Shown here: positions 1 through 12,299 of the stretch, piece after piece
How the letters are laid out: each line of letters starts with the position of its first letter
Position numbering within the stretch: position 1 is the stretch's first letter
DNA from: Buddleja alternifolia
Lineage: Eukaryota; Streptophyta; Magnoliopsida; Lamiales; Scrophulariaceae
Assembly (NCBI GenBank): GCA_019426215.1
Contig: CM033397.1
Location: 31,374,480-31,438,479 of the forward strand
Reading direction: 5' to 3'
Length of the DNA: 64,000 nucleotides
Translations under genes and position numbers: made by a program
Notes under the pieces: generated by a model
Databases searched by the model: none
Told to the model about the DNA's origin: nothing
The model's input: the letters and a program-made list of their open reading frames with translations, nothing else

Positions 1-372
1 TTTTTTTGCAATTTCAAATTAACACAGGATTTTTTTTTTGCATTAATCCCTAGAAAAAAAAAAGACAATTACCCATTGGTCCACATGGATTGTAATCGAG
101 TGGGTGGTTGAACTTTAGGCCCGTTTTGATTAAATGATTTGGATTTCGAAAAAACATTTGGAGTTTTTTTTCATATATAAGTAAAAAGATTTGGAGTTGA
201 GATATCAATTCTATCATATGATTAGATAAATTATTCAAAATGGTAGCAAAAAGATATTGAATCCACTAAAAAGTATGTGCCAGTGTTCATAATAAACTTT
301 CAATCCTGCGAATTCTTAATATTGTTTATATATATATCTATATCTTACAGCTATTTTGTTTGTTTCATGCAG

Positions 373-3300
373 TTACCCACCCAATTTTACACTGCACTGG
401 TAAGCATTGTCCGAAAGTACATTACATTTGACTTAGCAATATAATCAAACATTCTTTGATTATCAAATTTTATATATGATACTAATAAATTTATATATTT
501 ATTTTTGGTGATTGAGTATAGCTCTATACAGTAGTTACAATCATATTAGCGCTGCAATGCATATACTACAACCATGTTCGTCAATGGTTCAACCGCAGCC
601 AACATAGAGCAAACAGGGTGTGTAACTATAAATATTATAATAATTAATATAGAGAATGAATCTATATTGATAATATTTGTTTGTTTAATTATATGAATCT
701 AGCGATTATTTTCCCTTAAATTTCTTGTGTTTTTTTTTCCTTGCCAGGTTGAAGATGAGAATGAACCTATAGAACCAAAACTTCAAGATCGAAGAAAAAA
801 AACCACAAATGCCCCGGTTGAGGTTCCTCAAAGGAGAGATTTCTATTTTATGTAAGCATAATATATCTCTACAATTTGATAGCACATTTATATCATGTCA
901 TTACATTAAACTTCCGAGGGGGGAGGGGGGATATTAGTGGAATATATTAATTCAAAGTGGTTCGACTCAAACAATAAAATATAGAGAAAATTACATGTAC
1001 AACCCCTTACTTTAGTGTAAAATTATCGAAAACCCCCTGATCTTTTCGAAATTACATAAAGTCCCCCCCCATGTTAAAATATTTTAACAATTACATCCCA
1101 TGTGTGTTTAAAATATTTGCTGCACCAGATTTGATCACAGCCAACAATCGCATAACAAGTGATTATAAATCAATAAATGTTAAATGCAATTCACTTAACT
1201 TTCAACTCCTTCGAATTTGTCTAAACTCGACTTTCAACCAGGATTTTCATTTATGTCAAATCATTTTATATATTGACATAACCACATGTGTGCATGCAAT
1301 CAAAAGAAGAAGAAGAAGAAGAAAAGGTTAGGGAACAAAATGTAACTCTAGTCACTTGTCGAGTGTGACATCTAAGCATTATTGACATATATGTATGTGG
1401 ATACACAAAAATTTAAATTAATTTTTTTTTATCAAGTATATATGAGATAATGTGTTAATAAAAATATTGAGTTAACAAGATAATTTATATTTTTCTTAAT
1501 ATTTACATATTAATTAATATGGATGGATGGATGGTGCAGGTCAGCAAGATCAATGGCGGGAAGCGACAGTTCGCCGGCTCAGTGTTATTTAAAAGCGAGG
1601 AGCGGCCCTCCTGTATTGGAGCATCATACAGACTCATCGTCTGATGAAGACGAAGACGAATCACTTCTCCCACTTCTCTATAATAAACCTCTAACTCAGC
1701 CTCGCTCAATTCCTCGTGCAGTAAGTAAACTATTTAGCCAATTCAAATTCAATTCATGGAAACGGGAAAAAATACAAATAAAACCACTGAAAATCAATAT
1801 ATATAGGTCAAGTAATATTTTGTACAAGTTTTTCGTTGGTGTTTTGCTTTAAGACTAAATAAAATAAATTGTTTCAAAAGAGCGAAAAGGAAGAAAAAAT
1901 TGGGATCCAGAAATCTTCCTCATGTATATTTTTCTATTTGTAATCGAATAAGTATTCTTTTGAAAAAAAAGAACATTATTATGTAGTGAAATGAAGTTGG
2001 TTGGGACAAGAACGGCAAAATTGCAAATTTAGTCCCACTATGATAGGGCTATTTTGATTCTAGTTTGCTATTTACGTGATTTGAGAAAAAGTTTCAATAA
2101 TTTGATAAAGTTGCAATGTTAATCCTTTTCTTAAGCAATGTTGATCTCGCGCTTTATTTTCTAACGGAATGGTCATCTGAAAATTGCATTTTACCCCCTG
2201 AAACTATATACCTTGTATCAAACAACCCCTAAAAATATTTTGTTGCCATTTACCCCTAAAAAATAAAAATAAAATAATAAAGAAATAAAACAAAAACATC
2301 ATCTTTCCCAAGTGTTTTTAAGCTTTTATTATTTTTTAGGGGTAAGTGACATTAATATTTGTTTAGGTGGTACTATATACAATGTACAATTTACGGGGCA
2401 AAATTTTTTTAAAAAAAAACACATTCCGTTAGTTCCGTTAACTTTTAACTGAAAATCAACTTTGGGAGTAACATTGTTTTAAAAAAGAACTAATGTTGTA
2501 ATTTTTTCAAATTATTGGAATTATTTTTAAAATCACGTAAAGCGTGAAACCAAAACTAAAAGGGTGAAATTTGCAATTTTGCGGGACAAGAACCTGTTGT
2601 TTGAAGATGCCGCGTCGCAATCAAAAAATTCGTCACACGACTAATTATTATAAGACACGTTGGCATGATCAAACCCGAGCGAGCTAAAATTACCCCGATT
2701 AAGAGTGGATTTAGCAAATCATTTAATTAAGAGTATCCAAATTGCTCTGATTTCCTTTCAAGTCCTTAAATTTTCAATATTTAGGTGAGATATGGAACCT
2801 TTGTTGCTGCTTCAGCAAATCTTCCCCACCTAAGCAGGGCTATAATAATGGCTCATGGCGCAGAACTCTCGGGAAGGAGACTATTACAGGTTTTCTGTAT
2901 TGCCTTTTTCTAAATAATTTTACGAATTCGTATAAATTAATTATTAATTTATAAATAATAATATATTTTTTAATGAAAAGGAACAAAAATTCCAAGAAAA
3001 TGCCTATGGACAGTGGTTGGGTTGGTTGATGGCTGCCATTTATATGGGAGGTCGGATCCCACAAATTTGGTTGAATGTGAGTTTTATTTTTCAGATTCTA
3101 TTTTTACTTAGTTATTTTTCAATATGATAATTTAATTATAATTATTGTACTAATGTTTATTATTACGGCTTTACTTTTGTAGATCAAAAGAGGAAGCGTG
3201 GAGGTATTAAATAGACCTATCGAGTTTTATCTTCAATTAAATTTCAAATATATAATATATCAATCTTTTTCCAATTATGATTTCTTAAATATAAATATTA

Positions 3301-4304
3301 CTTAGAAAAATAAAACATTAGTGACAAAATGTCAAGTAACAATATTAAAGTTATCACTAATTATATATATTAAGTGACAATAATTTTTGTTTTGTCACAT
3401 AGATGGTTTTCACATATACAATAGTGACAAGAATTGTATGCAAGTTGGCGCTCTTGATAATTGATGACAAGAATATTGTTGTTACTATTGACAATTAGTG
3501 ACATGACACATATATAGTAACAACAAATAAAGTTGTCACTTTATTGGTGTTGTCACTATACATGTGTTACTAATTGTCAACATTGAGAATTTAGAAAATA
3601 ATCTTGTCACTAGAAATCATTATTGTGACAAAACAAAAATTATTGTAACTAATTTTGTATATTTGCTGACAATTTAGATATTATCACTTTAATTTTGGTT
3701 AATAATATTATATTTTGTTGTAGTGTATATATTTATGTATATATGATTTGTTTTACAGGGCTTGAATCCTTTAATGTTTGTGTTTGCGCTTATTGCAAAC
3801 GCTACATACGTCGGAAGGTACTTTTCTCATTCATTCACGCACATTTTGGAAAATATATAATGTGTACGTGGAATTAGGCCCGATTAATTGGAACTAAATA
3901 TCCATACACATACATAATATCGAAACCCCCTTGCCCGGCCAAAATTATAGGAAAATAAAAGGTTTTTCTCTAGCAATATTATTAAGTCATGTATTGTAAA
4001 AATGCAGCATATTAGTGAGAAATACAGAATGGGAGATGATAAAAGCAAACATGCCTTGGTTGCTTGATGCAGCAGTGTGTGTGGTTCTTGATCTCTTTGT
4101 ATCCTTTTTAGAAAGACTTTTATTTTTCCTTTTTAATTTGATCTTTATTTTTTTCTTTATATTCGAAGTTTTCTACTTAACATGATGGCTTAGATAATTG
4201 TTCAGTACATATTCTACAAGTATATGAAGATAAAGAATAAAAGTGAGCATTGTGGAGAATACTATGGCGACTATGTTGAGGCAGAGAAACCAATAACTAA
4301 TTAA
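373..4304 (+). CDS. PQ-loop repeat membrane transporter, 3' ten exons (5' end outside window)
   Basis: Ten exons join in phase: 373-399, 522-617, 748-851, 1540-1720, 2785-2889, 2981-3076, 3183-3203, 3759-3817, 4008-4098 and 4194-4304 (stop TAA). All introns have GT/AG ends and the joined 296 residues have no stop. Exon 1 here reads LPTQFYTAL and exon 2 a membrane helix. The hydrophilic loop is acidic and Ser-rich (exon 4). The second PQ-loop motif spans exons 6-8 (GGRIPQIWLNIKRGSVEGLN), followed by two more hydrophobic segments. The family (SWEET-like fold; yeast Ypq and human PQLC2 relatives) exports cationic amino acids from the vacuole or lysosome; that role here is inferred from family membership. 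The first PQ-loop must lie upstream of base 1. The exon map is my own splice reading; cDNA would confirm it. Confidence 0.88.
852..1539 (+). other. Intron of the PQ-loop gene, repeat-derived
   Basis: This is a 688-base intron with no coding content. A C-rich and T-rich stretch around 990-1075 (runs of CCCC and CCCCCCCC) resembles the ends of small plant DNA elements, but I could not find matching inverted ends or a target duplication. A GAA-type microsatellite lies at about 1302-1325. Confidence 0.5.
2014..2582. mobile_element. Mutator-like MITE in an intron
   Basis: The ends are inverted copies: GGCAAAATTGCAAATTT at the left, and its near-perfect complement ending at 2582. The similarity continues imperfectly for roughly 130 bases inward on each side. 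It is flanked by an exact 11-bp direct repeat GGGACAAGAAC (2003-2013 and 2583-2593), the duplication length expected of Mutator-like elements. A second, inner inverted pair built on the word ACCCCTAAAAAATAA lies near 2190-2400. No coding capacity. It sits in the 1721-2784 intron of the PQ-loop gene without disturbing the splice sites. Confidence 0.8.
3299..3725. mobile_element. CACTA-like non-autonomous element in an intron
   Basis: Read on the - strand, the right end begins CACTACAACAAAA, a typical CACTA terminus. The left end (TACTTAGAAAAATAAAAC) is a decayed counterpart. A 3-bp TAT flanks both sides (3296-3298 and 3726-3728). The interior is filled with short TGTCACT/AGTGACA words in both orientations, like the subterminal repeats of CACTA elements. 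It lies in the intron between exons 3183-3203 and 3759-3817. The left end is weak, so the class is tentative. Confidence 0.5.
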
Positions 4305-4340
4305 TTTCTATTTTAATTTGTTTTCCTTTTTATGTATTTG

Positions 4341-4346
4341 AATAAA
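4341..4346 (+). terminator. Candidate polyadenylation signal of the PQ-loop gene
   Basis: AATAAA lies 37 bases after the stop codon within an AT-rich 3' region that continues to the Helitron border at about 4758. Confidence 0.45.
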
Positions 4347-4758
4347 GTTAAGTAGTCATATGATTTGTATTCTGTTGGGTATGGTTGACACATGATGTTT
4401 AAGACTGTACCTATTAATGTCTCCTTTTTATAAATATATATATATATATATTGTATATGTCATTTCTTATAGTCAGATTGTTGATGATTTTATTAAGTGG
4501 TTGGTTTCAGTTGTTTCTCAAGTGAAATTATTGACTCTAGAGATATAATAATATGGAAAAGAAAAAATTGTTTCAAACGCTGATAGAACTATAAGGGCCC
4601 CTTTTTCGAAAAGAAGAGGATGGATCATTCACTTTTTATTTGGTGATCAGAGGCGAATTGAAATGTAAGTAAAGAAACACTGAACTTGTAAACTCCCCTC
4701 TTGGTGAGGAATGAGGAGAAATTGTATCTATTTATATGAGCATTTATATGTATAGGAA

Positions 4759-4784
4759 CTAGTATGTATCCCGTGTTATGCACG
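4759..4784 (-). repeat. Helitron 3' terminus with hairpin
   Basis: On the + strand this reads CTAG, a short spacer, then the stem CGTG (4772-4775), loop TTATG and CACG (4781-4784). Inverted, this is the standard Helitron 3' end: a short hairpin shortly before CTRR. Confidence 0.7.
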
Positions 4785-5487
4785 AATTAAAATTAACTAA
4801 AGCTGAATACAATAAAATGCATATTTTTTTCACTAATCAATCAATATATAGTGCAAAACATATTATTTAAAATTTTGATCCAAAAATCCAAAGGTCCAAA
4901 TTTGTGATGCTAATTAAGAATATAATCATACTTCTCAAAATGTAGCCTGAAAAAAAAAAAACTATGATTAAACTTTAGTATAAATCAAGTAACTCATTAG
5001 AGTTTGTTGTACAACAAAAATGCTACTTACTCCTTATGAATGTAGATATGGTAATCTCTTTGGAAGGTGAGAACATTCTTCAGACCAATCAATAGGTATA
5101 GTTCAAAATTTACGTGCAAATGAACATTCCGTCTATCAATTTTTGGTGGTACGGGGGCGATTAATTTAAATGCACGGTCTATGAATGAATTCATGTGGTC
5201 TTGCGGCATTTTTTTTTATTATCCTAACAATATCATTTTTTATATTAAAATTGTTAGTATATTTCTAACTATTATTTTTCTCAGAAAATAGAATTGTAAT
5301 TTTACCTATTCTTGCAAATTTTTAAAATAAGTTGCTTGACAGTGAAAAATATATTCGGCTTGTTCGTTTAATAATTTTAAGTCAATAGCACCACTAATAT
5401 CCTTTACTCTAAGATAAACACGAAACCTACAATAAAAATAACTTGTTTATATCAAAGAAAATGATTGAATGGTATCAATATAGATGT

Positions 5488-7239
5488 TTAGAGAAAAGAG
5501 TACCTGATAGTTCCATCGACGACATCATTGCAATTGGCACATATCATTTGCCCATGATAAGACGTACACCTATCTTGCAAGTGGTTGTATGTCACACACC
5601 ATATGTTGTCAATATCAATCATCTCACCGTACAAGAATCCGAAAAAACCTAACATGAACATAATCGAAAAGTGCAATATATTAAATTGTTCATTAGCAAA
5701 TAAATCACAAAATTTGAAATTCTTACATCATCCAGATGCCCATATTCACTTATCCAAATCCTTTTTGTATTTGAAATTTTTAAGGTCTTAGATATGCTAA
5801 ATTTACTGGTGCGCATTAGCGAGACCAATTTCCGTGACCTTCGATCTTCAAGAAATCTACAAAGTCTCGGAATAAAAATTAAATACAAAAGAATTTAGGT
5901 ATGATTATATACTTTTAGTAATTTGTTCTCACCAAGTACTTAGACAACCTGTAAACCTTGTTTTGTTGTTGATATAGAGTCTGCTAAACTCATGCGCTTC
6001 TATATGCAAGGACCTACAAATAATAAGACCATTATGACAAATTCTTAATTAAATTTTGTATCTCAAAATATAAAATAATCATCTTCAAGATTATTAATGA
6101 CAACTCCACATGCCAACACTGTGTTATTTTGATCAATCATTTTCAATAGCGTTTCCCCTTCGTCGGTTGCAAATTTACCATATAGAACCATGTGAACAAC
6201 CGTCATACTGATGGACATAAAAAAAAAACAATACACAATATTAGTGAAAATATATTAAACAATGAAAATAATACAGTAAGAAAATTATTACTTACGTTGT
6301 CACGAAGGACCAATTCTCACATATATGAACCATTAGGTGTTAAACAATAATGGGTAACACAAACAACCAATCCAAAAATATCTGCAACAACTGTAAAATT
6401 CATTATACGTTCCTTTCTTCAAATTTATTGCAAAAATTAAGTGTAGAGAAACTTACCAATAGTTGGTGATCAAAATTCATATAACTTTAATATCTTTCAG
6501 TCTCAATGTTTGATAGAAATAATGTAAAAGTTTATCATTAAGATCCAAAGTCTTTTCAATATTTGCATCCTTGCATAATAGTACTTGATAGAGATGTGGT
6601 ACTATTTTATATTTCTTATCCTCTATGATCACTTATACACCACTAATATTATAAATGTTTCCTTTAGCAAGGCATGTGATAAAATGATCAGCATTACCAT
6701 CATATGCAACACTTCGCACGATGAAACCCTGATCAGCATTATCAAGTAATAGTACTTGATAGAGATGTGGTACTATTTTATATTTCTTATCCGCTATGAT
6801 CACTTATACACCACTAATATTATAAATGTTTCCTTTAGCAAGACATGTGATAAAATGATCAGCATTACCATCAGATGCAACACTTTGCATGATGAAACCC
6901 TGATAAACATGATGTTTCATAAGAATAAGTTATATATTTTTCAACAAAAAAAGCTCTAATTTAAAATATATAAGAATATAATTCATACGTGCAAACATAT
7001 GCTAATAGTGAGAAAATGCTTATTTTACTGTCCACGAACAACATTTTTAGTATTCTTATCTTATATTCGTGTTTGCATGTGTCAATCAGTCTGATCAAAC
7101 GAACTTGAATATTAAATCTACCACCATTCGGATCCAACAACTCCAAAGGTGTACACAATGTAACTATATCTTCTGCACTCATCAATATATTAAAATTAAT
7201 TATATTTAATATAAATAGCCAACTACATATAAATAACAT
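5488..7239 (-). pseudogene. Helitron-carried RPA1-like OB-fold gene relic
   Basis: Fragments on the - strand match the layout of replication protein A large-subunit relatives carried by plant Helitrons. A first OB strand pair with GRFNIQVRLIRLID is near 7110. A central block with the pattern GNIYNISGV and YKIVPHLYQ is near 6700-6580. A Cys/His cluster (C..YHG..CANC) near 5580-5530 resembles the zinc ribbon of the C-terminal domain. RPA binds single-stranded DNA, which suits a rolling-circle transposon. The frame is broken by stops, and part of the central block is duplicated. Assignment is by motif resemblance only. Confidence 0.6.
6577..6911. repeat. Tandem duplication of about 171 bp inside the RPA-like relic
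   Basis: Bases 6577-6740 recur at 6748-6911, offset 171, with only a handful of substitutions (for example CCTCTATG against CCGCTATG). The unit covers one OB-fold segment, so the duplication repeats part of the relic's coding sequence. Confidence 0.85.
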
Positions 7240-7279
7240 GAAACTTATGACATTAACATAATTTCAAATTGATGAATAT

Positions 7280-7311
<32 letters not shown>

Positions 7312-7419
7312 CAATTTGTGGTTAAAATGTCAATTAATTCTCTCTATATATATATCATATCTTATATTTACGTACTAAAAAATACTTATAAAAGGTTTGT
7401 TCATAAAAATACAAAAATT
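7240..7419. other. AT-rich spacer between RPA-like and helicase relics
   Basis: No coding signal was seen. An (AT)n tract lies near 7281-7310. Confidence 0.5.
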
Positions 7420-9118
7420 CTATTCATGAACTGCTGCAAGTACTTTAGGATGCACAATATTTCTAGTGCAATTTCGAGGTATTCCTAGTCTATTACAAAT
7501 GAGAATTTTCAAGCCTAGTCGATTTGTTACACGTGACAATGAAACATATAACTAAATAGGAGAGAATACAGGATTTGGTAAATACAACCCTACTCTATCT
7601 AGTGTGTGTAATAGTCATTGCAAATGCTAATTTCACCGGAAATTGTCTTATCTTCATAGGGATAAATGTCTTGGACTCAATTGTTGTCAAAATAATTTGT
7701 GGAATCAGTACTTTTTCACCCATATGAGATCTAGTTACTACGTGTGGCTCAAGAACTTTTTCACCCATTTTTGAGATTATAAGTCAAGTTCCATTGCACA
7801 AACCAAAAGATTGATTGAAATTCCTTAGAAGCATTATAGTTGACCCTTCCTTGAGTTCTAAACAGTGATTGGGAATACCAGATATCTTTATTATGTTCAA
7901 AGATTTTGGGGGATTCATTTTTTGTTCATGGTCACTCATTTCCCCAGGACGCAATGTGTCTACACTGCAAAATTGTCGAACTTCTCCGGGGAGCATAGAT
8001 AGTATTGTATAATTGATATCATCAACATCACTATTTTTTGGCACCAAAATGGCCCTTTGTTTCAAATAAGTAGGATCCCTATATCTATTACTCAACTCTG
8101 GATAAGTTTTATTTATCAATTGCAACAAAGAATTATCACCATTTTCTATCAAAAACTCTTCTGGTAGTTCGACCTAATCTGATTCTCCACCATTATCAAA
8201 ATGCAAACACTTTGCTTTCCCCTCCCCATCATATTTATCCACTCTGCAAATTCCATAAGTCATCGATTGATTATGTTGAACTATCTTGTACAATGAGTCA
8301 CATGTTTATCTTCAAATGCATAGCTCTACCTTGATTTCAAAGCTTAGATTTGTACAGTGATGCTGCCACAATAGCCTCATGCCTACCTTTAGTAACCACT
8401 GGTTGTATTTGCTTAAATCTCCACCTAAAATACACAACTTTCCACCAAAAGGTTTATCAGCAGAAAAAATCTCAGTTTCCTTTAGTAAGTCATTAAGAGT
8501 TTTGCTCAATGCTTCAAAACTATATTGATGCATCATTCTGAATTATCAATCACATCTCTTGAATTAGCTTTGCTAAATCAGTGTTTGAATTGATAGGAAA
8601 ACCTGATGTTTCATCTATGTCAAATGGGATTTTGAAACGTGAATATGCGCAGTTCTACCACCTGGTAACAACAACGCGGCAATTCCAGATGATGAAAATG
8701 ATAATTAAATCTTTTTTTGCCATCTAAATTTTACAATTATTGTTTTCCACAAATATGTCTTTCCCGTTCCTCCGCTACCATTCACAAAAAAGAGGCCGCC
8801 ACATTTACTATCGTAAGCTTGAACTATAGCATTATAGACTCTCAACTAATCATCGTTCATGTCGTTGAAATATGAATGAAATGATTGTTCTTTTTCAGAG
8901 TCATCATAATAAAGCTATTCCCTTATAATCCTATTAGTTATGTGGCTGAATGACCTAAACGATGGTTGAGGAATAGGAGGAAAATCCCCAATACTTTTTC
9001 CATTTCTACTAAGTATATGTTCAATTTCTTGGAGTCCCCATTCCTTTAGATCTTCATCGCTCAGTTGAACGTTGTTATCCCTCAATTCTTCTCTAACTCT
9101 GTATTGCAAATCATCCAA
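7420..9118 (-). pseudogene. Helitron PIF1-like helicase domain (C-terminal part of Rep/Hel), broken
   Basis: Read on the - strand, several SF1/PIF1 helicase motifs occur in order. Pre-helicase text is at 9118-8915. Walker A (GSGGTGKTYLW) is near 8800-8755. The SSGIAALLLPGGRTAHSRF block is near 8690-8620. A Walker B-like GGDLSKYNQ, decayed from GGDFRQ, is near 8430. The C-terminal block LYVSLSRVTNRLGLKILIC is near 7540-7480, with a stop at 7420-7422. In Helitrons this domain unwinds DNA during rolling-circle transposition. Stops and frameshifts separate the pieces, and the Walker B change would itself be damaging. It continues upstream into the Rep-like part. Confidence 0.85.
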
Positions 9119-9603
9119 AATGGATCTTCAATGTTGTTCCCACAAGGTGACAGGATCTATTATTTCTGAAAACATGAGCATGGTCGAGAACATATTTCGA
9201 AGTTTAATTGATGATGCCCAAGTTTCTGCTTCAGATAGTGCTCCATGCCATTCATTATCATCATTAAGCCAAGTTTGCTTAAATGTCTGGTATACGACCC
9301 TATTTAAAGTTCTTAAGTCTTCAAAACATTAAGCTCCACGAACTTTATAAAGTAACATACACAAATAGTATTTTTTTCCATTTTTCGGATGTAAATAAGG
9401 AAGTCTCCCTTTACATTAACCTTGTTTTCTCATGATCCATTCTTTGGTAGCTCATTTCCAAACAAATGCATCAGGAAATTCAATATATGTCAAACTTCGT
9501 GCTTCTACATACTTTTTGTTTGCTTCAAACCATTTTGTCAACATTGTATTTCAAGAACCTTCACGACTGACAACATTGTGCAAATGATCCTTTTCACGAA
9601 ATA

Positions 9604-11686
9604 TTATAAATTGTTGGTTAGGTTATTGGAACTGCAACCATTCAATATTTCGGTTCTGCCTTTGTAGCTCAAACTCATATATTCTCCAACATGCCTCAAT
9701 AGCTGATACATAACGACAATCAATAATTGTTTATCTTCATCAACACGTTTATAACTCCTTTGACCATTAATTTGTTGACCATCAACTTTATTTTCAATTA
9801 CAATTATAGCTAGATCGGTGCCTTTGTAGATGTATATGTACATGTATTTCATCAACTTTGGAGACGCACATTTCTTGACATTTATGTGGCAATCGAACAA
9901 AACAATGAGGTCTCGATATATGGAACAATCCATCTTTTTTCTCTCTCGACCCCATTTACCATAATTGTAATTTAGGGTCATTTCTACAATAATATAATAC
10001 AAATCCATCTTCATCAATAGTAGTTCGATTACAATATTTTTTAGGGTAGTGTTTAGAGCACTTTCCCTCTACCATGCATAGAGCACTAGGGTTATGTACT
10101 CCACACGGTCCATGAACCATGCATCTGACTACCATTTCATAAGCCTTAGGATTAGTATCCTTGTCAGGAATTTCTGCGCATATGAATTGATCGATGTCAT
10201 CGGAAGTGATTGGTTTGTCCCTCTCTGCTAGAGTACGAGTCATATGCGAGTGAGTCAAGCCTCGCTTTTGGAACTCTATAACGCTAATATCTGTTTTGCA
10301 TGAAAAATACTATAATATCAATTCATTTATTCATTTGATTAAATTATATAAAAATGTGAAATTCATGTGATTTACCCGCTAATACAATTCCAAATAAAAA
10401 AAAAGTCTTAAGAAGCTTCAATAATTGCTTATGCTTCATTCTGAATATTCTTGCTACAATATCAGGCCTATCCTCTGCATGTTGACCAGGAAGTTTTTGA
10501 AGTTCCCTAGAAATTTCTGGCCAATTAGGATTACAGGTAAATGTGACAAAGAAGTCTGGAGGTCCTATTGTTCTACATATGGCCATATCATCCTGATAAT
10601 GTTGCATCATATTCCATGGACCTCCTGTAAAAGATGAGGGCAATAAGACTCTTCTTCCAACTGCACTGGCATCTGTATCACCCGAATCAACGGCATCTTC
10701 CAAACCTTGATATGAATCTCCACGCATCTCAGCTTGATGTGTTTTTATATAGTTTAATCTTTGTTGTTCTATTGCTGCATAACAGTCAACAACAAGTTGG
10801 TTAAACAGACGTCCTCCTTGCAAAAATGTACGGTCTTCCAAATTTTTGTGTTGTAATCGAAATGCCCAAAACTCCCTCATGGAAATTTTTCATTCCTTTG
10901 ATTGTTCTGAAGTTACATTATATGGCATACCGATTCGCCATCCATCAGTACCATATGGAAAGAGCAACGGATATTATAGTGGTGTATACGATGGATGTAT
11001 TTCACTAATTCGTTTTAAGTATCCATCATTTTTACAGACAATAATATCTTGACATCCCGCTGCATCAGTGTTGTCTACAATAATTAGAGCAGCAATCTCA
11101 ATGGTAGTTGGTTGATTGTATTGTCTATTGCTTCTTGAATGTAAAAAACAGATATGTAAACTTACCCCATTATCATGTTGTAATGCATCTCTTGCACTAC
11201 GGAAGATTTGAACATATAGGTTCACACTATCTAACATTGCTATAAGGCCTTCAACTATAGAAGCAAGAATTCCTGAGTCAGTTACACCATTTCGCAAGAT
11301 GTTTAATCTATTGCGGACTACATTTTTTGTACACAAATGTACAGCTATACGAAGCAGTTCATTTGTCCAGGGCTGGGGAGTAATGATCCAATTTGATGAT
11401 AATCTTCACCGAAAATTTTAAAACATGGTGGTCATCTCCCATATTGAAAAGATCTATCAATCTTACCACCCATGGATGTGAAACAAAACATGGAATTCAA
11501 AGATCTAATATTTTTCATGAAAAAATGATCTTTAAGTAATTCATCGAGATACTCTGAAGATGGTGGAAGCAAAGCTAAGAGTACTTTTCCACTTTGACAA
11601 CAAATCCCAGACTTAGGATTGATTTTTGAGTTATGAGCAACTTTCTCCTCCAACCACATTATTGCGCCGCAAAATCGGGATTCCAC
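9604..11686 (-). pseudogene. Helitron Rep-like region (Helitron_like_N), broken
   Basis: On the - strand the order is: a Cys-containing segment with ENIRSLN-like text MKNIRSLNSMFCFTSMGG (11520-11460); a block ending RISEIHPSYTPL (10974-11336); and MREFWAFRLQ through PPDFFVTFTCNPNWPEI (10880-10500), the core of the Helitron-like N domain. Next come a Cys-rich block CMVHGPCGVHNPSALCM (about 10130-10075) and a decayed HUH-side region (10017-9604). In intact elements this part nicks and joins DNA ends. The pieces lie in different frames, so the gene is dead. Together with 7420-9118 and 12300-14078 it forms one former gene. Confidence 0.82.
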
Positions 11687-12299
11687 ATTTCTTTCCCCCG
11701 ATTTTGATCTTTCAAAAACATAATTTGTTTTAGTTCTTGGTATTACAAATACTTCTGTAATTTTTTATTAACAATATATAATAAGACCTATTAATTAAAA
11801 GTAAGACTTTAAAAAAAGATTAAAAAAGTTACAAAAATACTACTCCATGAACTAAATTATCCATAATAAATTATACATTGTTATTTGTATAACTAATATT
11901 GTAAACACTTGTATTCGATATGATGGTTTTAATATAAATTAATGAAGAACAAAAATAAAGGGTTTATATTTTTGTTAGTCTATTAACATATTATTTTTCA
12001 ACTGATATTTGCATGCTATAAATTATTGTCTTGTTAGATTGAGAGCGAAAGTAGTTTCATATTCATGTTTATTTGATCTTACCCATGCTTTTAGATATTG
12101 GTTATTGCCTATTAAATAATTGGATCTACATTAGAGATTTTATGCATTTCAAAATAAGAAAAGAGATCCTTCAAACTAAAAACAGTGGCTAAGTTAACAA
12201 TATTACTAAAAAAATGTAAAGTTGCATTAACATATTATGTAAATATAAGACAATTATGACATGTCATATACGAATAGAAAGATTCAAGATATTACGTTG

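Noticed and set aside
1071..1331. 86-residue frame in the intron
   Set aside because: It lies inside a well-supported intron of the PQ-loop gene, and its end is a GAA microsatellite.
990..1340. Possible MITE with C-rich ends in the first long intron
   Set aside because: No matching inverted terminus or target duplication could be found.
1503..1709. - strand frame opposite exon 4 of the PQ-loop gene
   Set aside because: It is the mirror of a real exon; no similarity or start context.
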